From Membranipora membranacea (Eukaryota > Bryozoa > Gymnolaemata > Cheilostomatida > Membraniporidae): a stretch of 60,000 nucleotides of DNA. Shown here piece by piece: positions 12,185 to 21,779 of the stretch; the stretch's first letter is position 1; every line of letters begins with the position of its first letter. Both the position numbers and the translations under genes were made by a program. The notes beneath the pieces are model-generated. The model saw nothing but the letters and a program-made list of their open reading frames with translations. It searched no databases and was not told the origin of the DNA. The stretch covers positions 15,250,948 through 15,310,947 of the forward strand of contig OU612071.1 of assembly GCA_914767715.1 (NCBI GenBank). Direction: 5' to 3'.

Positions 12185-15100
12185 TTGATGTTTTGATGTT
12201 TGTTTATTTAGACATTTCCGGTATCACTCCTAAAAAGGTTGACAAAATTGAAATGTTTACATAAAAATTGATGGAAAAATATTGCACTAGTTGAAAAATC
12301 TCATATAAAATTCAAAAAAGCTGTTCTGCCGTTTTACAGTGCGGCATTTGCTGGGTCGGTATTTGTCGATTACTGCTTTACGGGCGGATTTTCTTTGAGT
12401 GTTAGGTCTGATTCTATTGTTCAGCGGATGGGTATTATTGGTTGAAATTTTTAAAAAGTGTTCGCTGCATAGAGACATTAAGAAGTCGGATATATAGGGT
12501 AAGGCTAGCTTGGTCAGTCTATCGTCATAGTGCTCTATGTGTGGCATCATCATGCGTGTAGCGTATCTCTGCACTTTCTCTAGTTTCTCTTTATCGGCTT
12601 CGGAGATAAACTGAAACCATACTGGGCAGGCGTAGGAAAGAACGGGTTTGACATTGGCAGCATAGAATGTTATCAGTCCTGCGGTGTTCATACCCATGGT
12701 CTTAAGCTGCTTCATCAGATACAGTCTGCTATTGCATTTGCTCACGACAGAGTCTATGTGGTCGCTAAAAGACAGTTGAGAGTCTACAGTGACTCCTAAT
12801 AGTTTAGCAGATTTAGATGGGGAGATAAAAGTATCATCACTGGGGTTTACATCGAGGTTCATACCAGGTCGGTCAGAAAAAGCAATATTCAATACAACAG
12901 TCTTACTTGAGTTGAGAAGCATACTGTTTTCTAAAGACCAACTATTAGCATTTGATATAGCATCAGAGACATTGTCATCGGTGAGGTTTACAATAGGCTT
13001 ATAAAATGTGGTGTCATCTGCGTACTTCACACAATTAAAACCTTCAGCTTTCAAGTCATTAACGTATATCAGCCAGAGAATAGGCCCAAGCTTAGTGCCT
13101 TGTGGTGCACCAACATCAATGGGCTTGTATGTGGAAAATTGTCCAGAAAACTTGACACACTGCTGTCTTGAATTTAGAAAACTTCCTACCAAGTTGATAA
13201 CATTGGAATTAAATCCTAGTGAGTTCATTTTAGACAATAAGATCGGGTGTTGCATTCTGTCGAACGCCTTTGAAAAATCTAAAACTGCGTTCTGGACAAA
13301 TTTAATGTTTGAGTTCTGATCAAGAGCTGATGTCCAGTCATCGAGTAGCTGCAGTAGTGCGTCAGTGGTACTCAGTTTCTGTTGGTAGGCATATTGATTC
13401 ACATCTATTACATCAGCGAGATGTGTCGTCATCTTACTTAAGATCACCTGCTCTAGGAGTTTGCCGAGATGAAATAATAGGCTGATGGGTCGGAAGTCTT
13501 TGTAGATGGTGGGAGTTTTGGTCTTCGGTACTGGAACTACTTGCGCGCGTTTCCACATATCAGGGAATGTGCCAGTGTCGAGTGAGTGGTTGATAATATC
13601 ATGTAGAGGAATTGATACATCCTCAATGGCTTCCTTGGACACCCATGTTGGGAAGTCTTCGGTTGATGTAGCCTTTGAGGTGTTCAGCGTTCTCATCAGC
13701 ATTTTAACTTCACCTATACTAAGGTGTTGTAGTTTTGTTCTGTTTGTTGTTTGTTGGGCAGGTTGCGGGGTAGCTCGTATTCCCCCGACTTCTATGTAGT
13801 AATTATTCAGATTATGGCAGAATTCAGCGTTAGGTAGTTTCTTGTCCTCGATGATGATATGATCAGATTTGTGTAACTGTTGTGCTTTATTGGTGAGTTT
13901 TTTAACGGTGTCCCACCATTCTTTAGAGTTACGATTTTTATTAAGAGTCTCGTTCACATATTTTCTTTTGCTGGTGCGTACTAGTCTCTGTACCAGAGCC
14001 CGTAGCACTTTGTATGATGGGCATTTGTCTTTGTATGCCTCATTTCTTGCAGAGATTGTCTTCATAATAGTGTCAGACATCCATGGTGGTTTGTCGGCTC
14101 GTACCTTAGTAGTCTTCATTGGGCAGTGCTTGTCAAGTGTTTTATTAATGATGCTGTGCATGGTGGTAACCTTGCTGTGGACATCATTAGCCTGTAAAAC
14201 TGTATCCCAAGATTCTCTTGCTAGGTCAGCGAGTACATCGAGTTTTCGTTGTGGTGTCACTAGTCGGCGTTTTGTTCTAATATATTTAGTTGATTCTATG
14301 CCCTCTCCTTTTAGGTAGATACAGCAGTGGTCATTGTTTGCTATGGGGGCTAGTTTCTCACTTGTGCTGTATTGCGGTATGTCAGTTAATATCAAATCCA
14401 GCATAGCTTCCTCCCTAGTATTGAAGTTAACCAGGTTGGAGAGGCCAAACTGAGCAGTGATATCGTCTATAGGTAGTCTGTTAAAATCCCCGCATAATAG
14501 GAACTGCGCCTTGGAAAAGCGTTTCGACAGTTTAAGTATGGTTGAGGATATATAGACTTGAGTAGTGTCCTTATCAGCATCGGGCGGGTGGTAGAGGCAA
14601 CATACTATCAGGGGTTTGTAGCTACCGATACTAACAAGTACCCATATGGCTGAGAACGTTCTTGTGGTATGAGATGATATGGTACTAGTTGTGAGTTTCT
14701 GTGAGGTGAGAATGGCAACCCCTCCCCCGATTCGCTTTTTACGGTTGCAGAAATGGTTTTTATAGCCATCGATGTTTATTGATTGTTCTTTGATCTCATC
14801 AAGCCATGTTTCGGTTAAGCATATTATATCCGGCTTGTAAATGTGCACATAGCCTGTAAGCTCACCAAGTTTCCATTGGTTTAATGATCTGCAGTTTGTG
14901 TACAAAACGGAGGGGAGTGCAATCGCATTGGATCTAAGTGGAACTGACTTGACGGCATTCTGACTCGGTGCCAATCTATGAATGGACGGTCTGAGTTTTC
15001 GTTTGCCAGCTCTGCAACCTCGTTTAGTTTTTCTATAGAATAATCCATTTTCGGTATATCCATGTTTACTTAATTGTCTCCTTTGATCTGGTAATCCTTT

Positions 15101-15367
15101 GTTTAATGAGTGTTTACTGATGGGGTTGAAGATTTCATTGTTGATGATTTTAAATCCACACCTGTTATAGTTTTTTAAGTTGAGAATATCCTTCCGGCAG
15201 TAAGTGATACGTTTATCCAGCTTAGATCAGTCGAACGGCAGCGTCAAGATCTATCCGTCAGTATGTTTCTGATGTTATAGTCCATGTTCTGACAGAGTAA
15301 TTGCTGAAAAACTAGAGAGCAAGTTTAGGTGCAGCCTACTCTGGCGCTACCTAAATTCCCCCATGAT
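12185..15367 (-). mobile_element. CR1-like non-LTR retrotransposon (LINE) insertion
   Basis: A 3.2-kb insertion in the minus orientation. The flanking 86-bp repeat is interrupted exactly here, and both sides carry GGTGT (12180-12184 and 15368-15372), a short target-site duplication. On the element's own strand the 3' end is two copies of the 8-mer ACATCAAA; 8-bp tandem tails are typical of CR1. It has one long frame with endonuclease and reverse transcriptase. The 5' leader of about 140 bp outside the long frame suggests either a short 5' UTR or 5' truncation with loss of ORF1. Confidence 0.85.
12287..15226 (-). CDS. LINE ORF2: APE-type endonuclease plus reverse transcriptase
   Basis: A frame without stops from 15226 to 12287; about 895 residues remain if counted from 14974. 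Upstream of that point there is no in-frame ATG, only a basic stretch (RKTKRGCRAGKRK) like that preceding the endonuclease in CR1-type proteins. Endonuclease motifs: YTNCRS near the start, LTETW, GDFN and NDH. Reverse transcriptase motifs: FRPISLL, VLDFSKAFD, APQGTKLGP and the catalytic YADD. The C-terminal region has YACPVWF and QRYATRMM, as in CR1/L2-group elements. It nicks genomic DNA and copies the element RNA into the nick. The enzyme core appears intact. How it starts translation is unclear: a non-AUG start, readthrough from a lost ORF1, or 5' truncation. Confidence 0.85.
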   Translation of the reverse strand, partial: SKLDKRITYCRKDILNLKNYNRCGFKIINNEIFNPISKHSLNKGLPDQRRQLSKHGYTENGLFYRKTKRGCRAGKRKLRPSIHRLAPSQNAVKSVPLRSNAIALPSVLYTNCRSLNQWKLGELTGYVHIYKPDIICLTETWLDEIKEQSINIDGYKNHFCNRKKRIGGGVAILTSQKLTTSTISSHTTRTFSAIWVLVSIGSYKPLIVCCLYHPPDADKDTTQVYISSTILKLSKRFSKAQFLLCGDFNRLPIDDITAQFGLSNLVNFNTREEAMLDLILTDIPQYSTSEKLAPIANNDHCCIYLKGEGIESTKYIRTKRRLVTPQRKLDVLADLARESWDTVLQANDVHSKVTTMHSIINKTLDKHCPMKTTKVRADKPPWMSDTIMKTISARNEAYKDKCPSYKVLRALVQRLVRTSKRKYVNETLNKNRNSKEWWDTVKKLTNKAQQLHKSDHIIIEDKKLPNAEFCHNLNNYYIEVGGIRATPQPAQQTTNRTKLQHLSIGEVKMLMRTLNTSKATSTEDFPTWVSKEAIEDVSIPLHDIINHSLDTGTFPDMWKRAQVVPVPKTKTPTIYKDFRPISLLFHLGKLLEQVILSKMTTHLADVIDVNQYAYQQKLSTTDALLQLLDDWTSALDQNSNIKFVQNAVLDFSKAFDRMQHPILLSKMNSLGFNSNVINLVGSFLNSRQQCVKFSGQFSTYKPIDVGAPQGTKLGPILWLIYVNDLKAEGFNCVKYADDTTFYKPIVNLTDDNVSDAISNANSWSLENSMLLNSSKTVVLNIAFSDRPGMNLDVNPSDDTFISPSKSAKLLGVTVDSQLSFSDHIDSVVSKCNSRLYLMKQLKTMGMNTAGLITFYAANVKPVLSYACPVWFQFISEADKEKLEKVQRYATRMMMPHIEHYDDRLTKLALPYISDFLMSLCSEHFLKISTNNTHPLNNRIRPNTQRKSARKAVIDKYRPSKCRTVKRQNSFFEFYMRFFN

Positions 15368-15419
15368 GGTGTGAAGCGTGATGCTGCACTGTGGATCAGA
15401 CTCATAATTAGTTGTTTTC

Positions 15420-16540
15420 ATTTCACTTTTTACTTCGGTTTCCACTCAGGGCCTATTCATTAAAACTACATAGTTATGGCCAGTGATAACAGATTACAGA
15501 TTACAGAATGATTACAGATAGATTACAGATTAAATGCATGATTCACCCCTATTATAAAATACCTTCCTTTACCCTAAATAAAATGAGCAAAAAGTAATTA
15601 TGTTGTTTCTTTTGCTATGAAGGCCTTTTCCCCGGAGGCATGTACAACGCAAAGCTTGGTATAAACGGTATACTATTGTAGCGAGAAGATAATCCCGATT
15701 ACGTAATTCCACGTAATAATTAATAATTACCATTGTCTTCTTAATTTGAAAAAACCGCTATTAAATGGTTTTTAGACCATTTTTCAAATTCCTATAACTT
15801 CTTTTCTATTTCACTCAAAACGAAAGTGAAACTACCAAATTGCTGCATATTACATCCTCTCTACAGCGACCCCTAGTGGTCCCTTCTGCTCATTTCACCT
15901 GATCTGGTAAGTTGATTTTTTTCTTCTTTCAATTTTGTCTTGACTCATAACTTATGACAGACATATGGTACATTCTCAAATTATATCTCAAATTGAAGCT
16001 TAATGCCTTGTGAACATATTGGTATGCAAAATTACTGTGTGTGATACCAGGTATTATGATTATAATACTTAAACAAAAGTTGTGTCATAGGGAGCACTCA
16101 AAATATTTTCCCGGTCATGAGAATTTTTCAGCCAATGAAATTGCTCAAAAGAAAACCAAATAGCCAATCATATTGCCTGTTGTTTATTACCAACAATAAA
16201 AACAATAGCACATGTATATCTGTGTTCTTGTAGTAGGAACTGAAAATGCCAGTTTTGTTTAGACATGATACTTAAAAAAAAAGATTCCTTGACTGTGACA
16301 GTGAGTGACCTCCTGTAGTTAACAAGTTGATAATCATATGGTACACACTTACAATCACTCACTGTGACTGTCTGTCTGACTAACTCTCAAGTGGTGAATC
16401 TAAGTCTTGTAGTAATGTTGGTGTTAGTTAGTCAGTCACTTGACTTAGTTACATAGTAGTTAGACTGTTACTCACAGTCACTGTCAGTGCTAAGCTTTTG
16501 TTTTTTTTTGCTCACAGACACATGACCTAATTTTCTCCGA
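15420..16540. other. Region upstream of the intact transposase unit
   Basis: No gene recognised. From about 16290 to 16490 there are several direct and inverted copies of a CACTGTGACTGT / ACAGTGAGTGA-type sequence (for example near 16292-16310 against 16352-16373, and 16425-16490). This may be the unit's 5' end or its control region, but no boundary could be fixed. Confidence 0.35.
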
Positions 16541-16601
16541 ATATCTTGAAGTACAATATGTATACATACATATATTTATTATATATTGTACTTCAAGATA
16601 T
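16541..16601. repeat. Long palindrome upstream of the intact transposase gene
   Basis: Arms of 19 bp pair perfectly (ATATCTTGAAGTACAATAT and its reverse complement) around an AT-rich centre. No flanking target duplication was seen. It lies about 430 bp upstream of the transposase start. Confidence 0.75.
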
Positions 16602-17028
16602 AGGATTATGTGTATATATATAAATATTTTTATCAATTCTCTGTATGTTTTAGATCAGAAATCTATCGCTATCGCTCAGATAAACCACCAAAGCGCTCAT
16701 TACGAGTACCCGTTACTGTTACTGTTACTGTTCTTCTCTTTACAACTCTAAAATGTAAGTACAACATATTGATCTGTCATTGCCTTAGGGTGACATAATT
16801 CCCTCAACAACAACCTAGTTGCTGGGATCATAAATTGTCTAAGATATGCTGAGCCTGCCATCCCTGAAATGTCAATAGACTAAGAATTAATCCGAACCTT
16901 AGAATCCAAAGTCAGTTAATGATGATAAATGTATTTATTTTCAGAAGTATTTCTAATCTTCGATCTCTAATCGTTCGTAAATACAGTTCTTTCCTTCCTT
17001 TCTATTGTGTTATAATTAGACGTTGATC

Positions 17029-19812
17029 ATGAATCAACTGGAGCAGCATTTGAGTTCTTATGTTACAGCAGATCTTGAAGTTTTGGGTTCAATCAAATAT
17101 GGTCATATAGTCAACTTATTGATATCTCTTGGAAAAAAAGTAAGCAACAAGGCCCAATTAATCCGACAACAACTACCCCTCAGTGCCCAATTAGTTATTT
17201 GTGAAGAGATGATAAATGGTGTTATTAATGAGTATCGTAGACTTAACAAATCCAAAAGTAAGCCAGCAGGTCAACGAGCGCTAATTAGTTTCTTTCCTCG
17301 AGTGTTGTGTGATATAGAAGTTATCCAGCCCGTCATTCCCCAGCCCGTCATTCCCCAGCAAGAAGTTCCGCCAAGTGACCCCATAGATAGTAATAGTAGA
17401 GTGAGCAGGTTATACAAACGTCTAAATATTTCCCTCCAGAAGCAAGTAGATACATTGAAAAGAGATAATCGGCAGCTTAGAGATAAAAACAACAAGCTCA
17501 GAGATGTTCAAATTAGTCGAGATAAATTGAAAGCGGCCCATAGACAAGTAAAAAGTGCAAAACTCAGGAAAACTATTCAACTAACAGGACAGAACCGCCT
17601 ATTAGCATCAGATTTAAAGATTGCCCAGAAACGAGTAGACAGGAGACAAGCTAAATTGGACGGCATTAAGGCCATGCATGAGATAGAGTTAAACAAGAGC
17701 AAAGCCAAGTTTAGATTTGTTATAAGCGGACTTAGAAAGCGGGTTAAGAAGTTGGATGGTGAGTTGCAAAAAAGAGAAGTTGATATCATGGAACTAAAAG
17801 ATGAAATTAAAAAGCTTGAAGAAGAGTGTGAAGTTAAAATGAATGATCCTAAAGAAGGTAGAATGTATTCGTTACCATTGAGACAAGCTGTGTATCATTG
17901 TGCAAGGAGACAAGTACCTGTTGGCCATATCAGTAGTGTTATATCATCTTGTGTTAAATTAATGTGCAATAAAGAATTATCACCCATGCCTCATCAATCA
18001 ACTGTGATTAATATGATAGCAGAAATGAAGATTTTGTCCATGTGTCAAGCTACTGAAGCAATGCTTAAATCAAATTATGTAAATATAGCCTGGGACGCAA
18101 CAACAATAAAGACAGACCACATCAATGAAATTCACGTCAACACAGACACAGGAAGTTACATGCTTGACTACAAAGCATTAGGTAGGTATGATAATGAAGG
18201 GTATTTCGATCATATTAAAAGCGTATTAAAATCGTGTGCAGAGTGCTATTCTAATTCAAAAAAATCTGAAGACGGCCTTATCCCTGATGAATTTAAAGTT
18301 GATACGATCTTGAGTGAACTGTATAGTAAAATTACCTCAACTCTAAGTGACCGTGCTGCTGTGAACAAAAAAGTGTCTGCTAGACTTTCAGAAGAACTTG
18401 GCCATACCCTTCTAGATCTGAACTGTAATATTCACCCCCTTGATTCTTTATCCATAGCATATAGGAAGCTCGCTAAATCCTTTGAAAAAGATGAGTCATG
18501 TACATCAGCACTATTCGGCCAAACAAGCATTCTTGAGAGACTCATTCTAATTATCAGTAAAATTAAATATAAAGAAAGTAGCGGCGATCCATCAGCATTT
18601 CGGGCTTATCTTGATATGCACAATATTGACAAAAATCTTATTATAAGATATGTAGGTAACAGGTTTCATGTGCTATTCGCAATGTGTGCAAATATATACT
18701 ACCTGAAAGATTCTATTTTAGATTATCTCAGAACTACTTGTGGTAAAAGCTATGCTAAAGATGTGATCAAGACCCTAGAGAGTGAAACTGTACAAATAGA
18801 ACTGATTGTTGGTGGATTATTTGGGAAATGTTTAACTGGCCCGTGGATGAAAGTCCTGTACAGAAACTCTAATATATCTAATCTTGAAAGTGGTAAAGTT
18901 TTGGAAAAGGCTGTAGCTAATTTGAATATACTAAGTGAAAATCCTTCTAAATTATGGGATCCTGAGTTTGATTGCTTTAACAGAACCGTGGAGCCTCTCG
19001 AGTCAGACCCCATTAGACTGGCCCTATGTACTACTGAACCAAATGATAAATATAGGAAATTGGTTAAACTCACTGCAGATGCATTTCTAGTTGTTATAAA
19101 TCGACAGGCCAAGGACTATCTTGAAGGGGAAGGGGCCCTCTATGAACTGCCTCCTGAAAAATTTATCTTGGGAACTAATGCCCCGGCTGATAATATGCCT
19201 GCTGAAAGTATCTTAGGGCTAGCTGATAATTTGAAGAGAAAGTGCCCCAATGCTACAGATACTCACATTGCTGCTAAGATAGGATTTGCCCACAATGGAA
19301 CGTCAGATTGGCTTGAGAAAATAGATAGTGCAACGATGTATCACTCAATCAGCTTCGCTAGGAACTTTAGACAGATGAGAAGACTTGATGCAAAGGCAGT
19401 TCGGCAGGAGATAGCAAAAAGAGTAAAACTTAGGGCCCAAAATAGAATGCATTCCCAAAGAAGAATCTTGACTGCTAGTATAAAAACATTAATGGAAACC
19501 CCTGCAACATTTAAACAGCAGCTTTGTGAGAAAAATCTGGGCATTGAGGCGCCTCTCATTGATGATGCATCTGAGTTAGTAAGGTTACCTGACACCTTGG
19601 TTGGCCGTCAGTTTGTATGGATATGGAATGAGGAGGGGAAAGATGTGGGGTATCACTATCGAGTGACAGGAAGGAAAAAAGGAAGGAATAATATGCAATT
19701 TAAAGCCACTTATTTTGTTGACGGCCAATCAATGGATGACTCTGAGAGACACGACTTCAATCTCCCACTTTTTTTAACTGATTTACTTATGGGAGATGCT
19801 TTTTTTGAATGA
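17029..19812 (+). CDS. Intact coiled-coil/RNase-H-like candidate DDE transposase (subfamily A, copy 4)
   Basis: A single open exon of 927 codons. I chose the ATG at 17029, because the frame's extension to 17023 uses a TTG. Residues 1-110 are of unknown fold, followed by a PVIPQ repeat (~105) and a long basic coiled coil (~125-285). The C-terminal two thirds look like an RNase-H-fold transposase. Candidate catalytic residues are Asp356 in a WDATT motif, Asp463 in LLDLNCNIHPLD (with Cys466 and His469) and Glu726 in DNMPAESILG, all recurring in diverged copies in this window. The wide Asp-Glu gap is of the kind seen in hAT and Kolobok enzymes with an insertion domain, but I could not assign a superfamily. 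A possible 5' UTR intron (donor aatgtaagt near 16753, acceptors near 16944 or 17019) precedes the start. A spliced SGNH hydrolase gene follows 1 kb downstream. Confidence 0.75.
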   Translation: MNQLEQHLSSYVTADLEVLGSIKYGHIVNLLISLGKKVSNKAQLIRQQLPLSAQLVICEEMINGVINEYRRLNKSKSKPAGQRALISFFPRVLCDIEVIQPVIPQPVIPQQEVPPSDPIDSNSRVSRLYKRLNISLQKQVDTLKRDNRQLRDKNNKLRDVQISRDKLKAAHRQVKSAKLRKTIQLTGQNRLLASDLKIAQKRVDRRQAKLDGIKAMHEIELNKSKAKFRFVISGLRKRVKKLDGELQKREVDIMELKDEIKKLEEECEVKMNDPKEGRMYSLPLRQAVYHCARRQVPVGHISSVISSCVKLMCNKELSPMPHQSTVINMIAEMKILSMCQATEAMLKSNYVNIAWDATTIKTDHINEIHVNTDTGSYMLDYKALGRYDNEGYFDHIKSVLKSCAECYSNSKKSEDGLIPDEFKVDTILSELYSKITSTLSDRAAVNKKVSARLSEELGHTLLDLNCNIHPLDSLSIAYRKLAKSFEKDESCTSALFGQTSILERLILIISKIKYKESSGDPSAFRAYLDMHNIDKNLIIRYVGNRFHVLFAMCANIYYLKDSILDYLRTTCGKSYAKDVIKTLESETVQIELIVGGLFGKCLTGPWMKVLYRNSNISNLESGKVLEKAVANLNILSENPSKLWDPEFDCFNRTVEPLESDPIRLALCTTEPNDKYRKLVKLTADAFLVVINRQAKDYLEGEGALYELPPEKFILGTNAPADNMPAESILGLADNLKRKCPNATDTHIAAKIGFAHNGTSDWLEKIDSATMYHSISFARNFRQMRRLDAKAVRQEIAKRVKLRAQNRMHSQRRILTASIKTLMETPATFKQQLCEKNLGIEAPLIDDASELVRLPDTLVGRQFVWIWNEEGKDVGYHYRVTGRKKGRNNMQFKATYFVDGQSMDDSERHDFNLPLFLTDLLMGDAFFE

Positions 19813-20825
19813 TTCCTTGATATTCTTTTTATTTATTCTTGATTGTATGATTGTGACCATATTGTGTTATTGTCCGACTGACTTTTGTGACATGCATATA
19901 TAATCATTGTGCCATATTGCTCGGTTTGTTGACAGTACATGAAGGTCTGGCCATCCGCTGGTGAATCCCGTGGCTCAGGCAACATGCTGTCAACAACTTT
20001 TTTTTTGTCATTACACTTTACTTTGATTTCAATTTGTAAATATTTATGTATGACTGACTGACTGACTGACTCAGGGGGGCTCCCGGGCTTATTTTTTCTA
20101 TATTTATACCCATTTATTTACACCAATTTTTACTCATTTACACCATATTTATACCTATTTATTTTTTTACTATACATTCCATTCGCTCACATTCCATCAC
20201 CTTCCATCACATTCCATTACCGTCCATCACATTCCATGCAATAAAAACTCTCATCAAGCGCTTGACCTGCTGGCTTAGGTGAGGGTTTAGGTTAGGTTAG
20301 ACTTGGCTTCTCCTGTTCTTTGTTGTTTGTTGACAGTACATGAAGGTCTTGGCCATCCGCTGGTGAATCCCGTGGCTAAGGCAACATGCTGTCAATGTCT
20401 GTTGTTGTTGTGTCTTTCATGGTGTGTGTCTGTCTGTTGTCGTTTGTCCTGAATTTATATTACATCTGCACCTGCACCTATTTTTACATCTAATTAATAC
20501 TTTGTTAGTTGTTTGCGTTCCTTGTTTTCTCCTCCGATTGCTGGCACGTTGTCGCCGTGGTGGAGCTTAAGAGTCAGGGAATATGTCTTGCCCCAAATCC
20601 TAACACCCCTCCCCCTCCCCCACTGAAAACCAAAGCCAAACACATCTGTGTCAGTTTCTGGGTCGTTGACTGCTCCATATTTCAGAACTTGCACAGATTT
20701 GATTTCACTCTACAACATAAAATTCCCTGACATCGTACTAAGACCAGCTATCACTCAATGAATCATTGATCAACTGAGTTAAAATATTGTGCTAACCATA
20801 CTCATCTTTTTTTTTTAGTTAAAAG
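19813..20825 (+). repeat. Spacer of the intact unit: paired 67-nt stem-loops and short tandem repeats
   Basis: The 67-nt unit with self-complementary ends occurs at 19928-19994 and 20329-20396, about 400 bp apart in the same orientation. Between them lie GACT repeats (20050-20070), TTTATACC/TTTACACC repeats, CATTCCATCA repeats and a GGTTTAGGTTAGG tract. The order is the same in copy 1, so it is a fixed part of subfamily A. It may hold the promoter of the hydrolase gene. Confidence 0.65.
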
Positions 20826-21779
20826 ATGGAAATATACGTCTCGGGTGATAGTTTTATTAAAAGACTACTAAGATTCATCACAGTGAGTTTAACAAAGATT
20901 TGAGTTCGCAGTTGGACATGGCACCTTATATCACAACAATACTAGAGAATTATCAACTGCTCATCCTCTGTTTGTAATCATGATCATAATATTTGCAGTG
21001 AAAACGAAGATTGAACACCTTTGTTCAAGCCAGTGATAACATTCTCTGATTATGTTTTAGAGAAACAGAGTGGCCTGGGAGATTGGTGCGAGTGTGCGGG
21101 TGAGGCTAAACGGGGTGTCAGGCGGGAGGAGGACCACCATACCGGTAAGAGACATGTTTAAATTTAGATAAATGTTTATTTCTGTATCATACTTTGGAGA
21201 AGATGATGTTTGCAAGCCTTATAAATTGATGATAAAATCCTGAGTAAAGTGGAGTAACTTTCTTCCTACAAATACTCTTCTAGGGTGCATGTCATGATCC
21301 GTCATCCATCATTATTTATATGTGAACAAGGTGTGAGACAAAGCACTTATGGTAATATTTGATTTTAGGTTCCTGTGCTCGGCAGTCTGCCGGAGGTGGT
21401 AATAGTGGCGTGTGGGGGTAATAACATATGTGATCCCAGTGTGTCACCGCTTACTGTAGCGAGAGAGCTTTTCTCTCGCTTCAGTGACAGAGGGAGGGTG
21501 GTGGTATTCTGCTCTGTTTTGTATAGGAGGGAAAACGGGGGTTCGGGTAGGGGTTATCCCGTTCCATATGGCTTCCGGCAGCGTGCTTCTGAATTGAATA
21601 GCGCGTTGTTAGAGCTCACAGAATCCTCTCCCCGCCACCAGTTCTATGAACTTGATCGTCGCCTAATTAGATTTACATGCGACGATGATGTTCATTTAAC
21701 TGCTGAGGGGGAGAGGAAGCTATTCTGGAGCCTCCGACGCGCTATTCAATTCGGATTGCAAGCCCTGGAAGTGTTATAA
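20826..21779 (+). CDS. Intact three-exon SGNH/GDSL-type hydrolase
   Basis: Exons 20826-20882, 21061-21144 and 21369-21779 (19, 28 and 136 codons plus stop) join in phase 0 to give 183 residues. Splice sites are canonical: donors gtgagt and gtaaga, acceptors tttag. All SGNH blocks are present: GDSF (nucleophile Ser) in exon 1, GVSGG in exon 2, ACGGNN (oxyanion Asn) early in exon 3, and DDVHLT (Asp and His of the triad) near the C-terminus. SGNH enzymes hydrolyse esters or act as acyltransferases; the substrate here is unknown. There is no signal peptide, so the protein is probably intracellular. At 183 residues it is compact but complete. The same gene type follows other transposase copies in this window, so it is probably an accessory gene of the mobile unit and not a host gene. 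Confidence 0.8.

Noticed and set aside
12185-15367. The SGNH genes as ORF1 esterase of the CR1-like LINE
   Set aside because: The hydrolases are spliced, lie on the opposite strand, and recur next to transposase genes without any LINE; the LINE is a later insertion with its own target duplication.
16541-16601. Palindrome as a transposon insertion
   Set aside because: No flanking target duplication was found, unlike the 37-bp palindrome at 31860.
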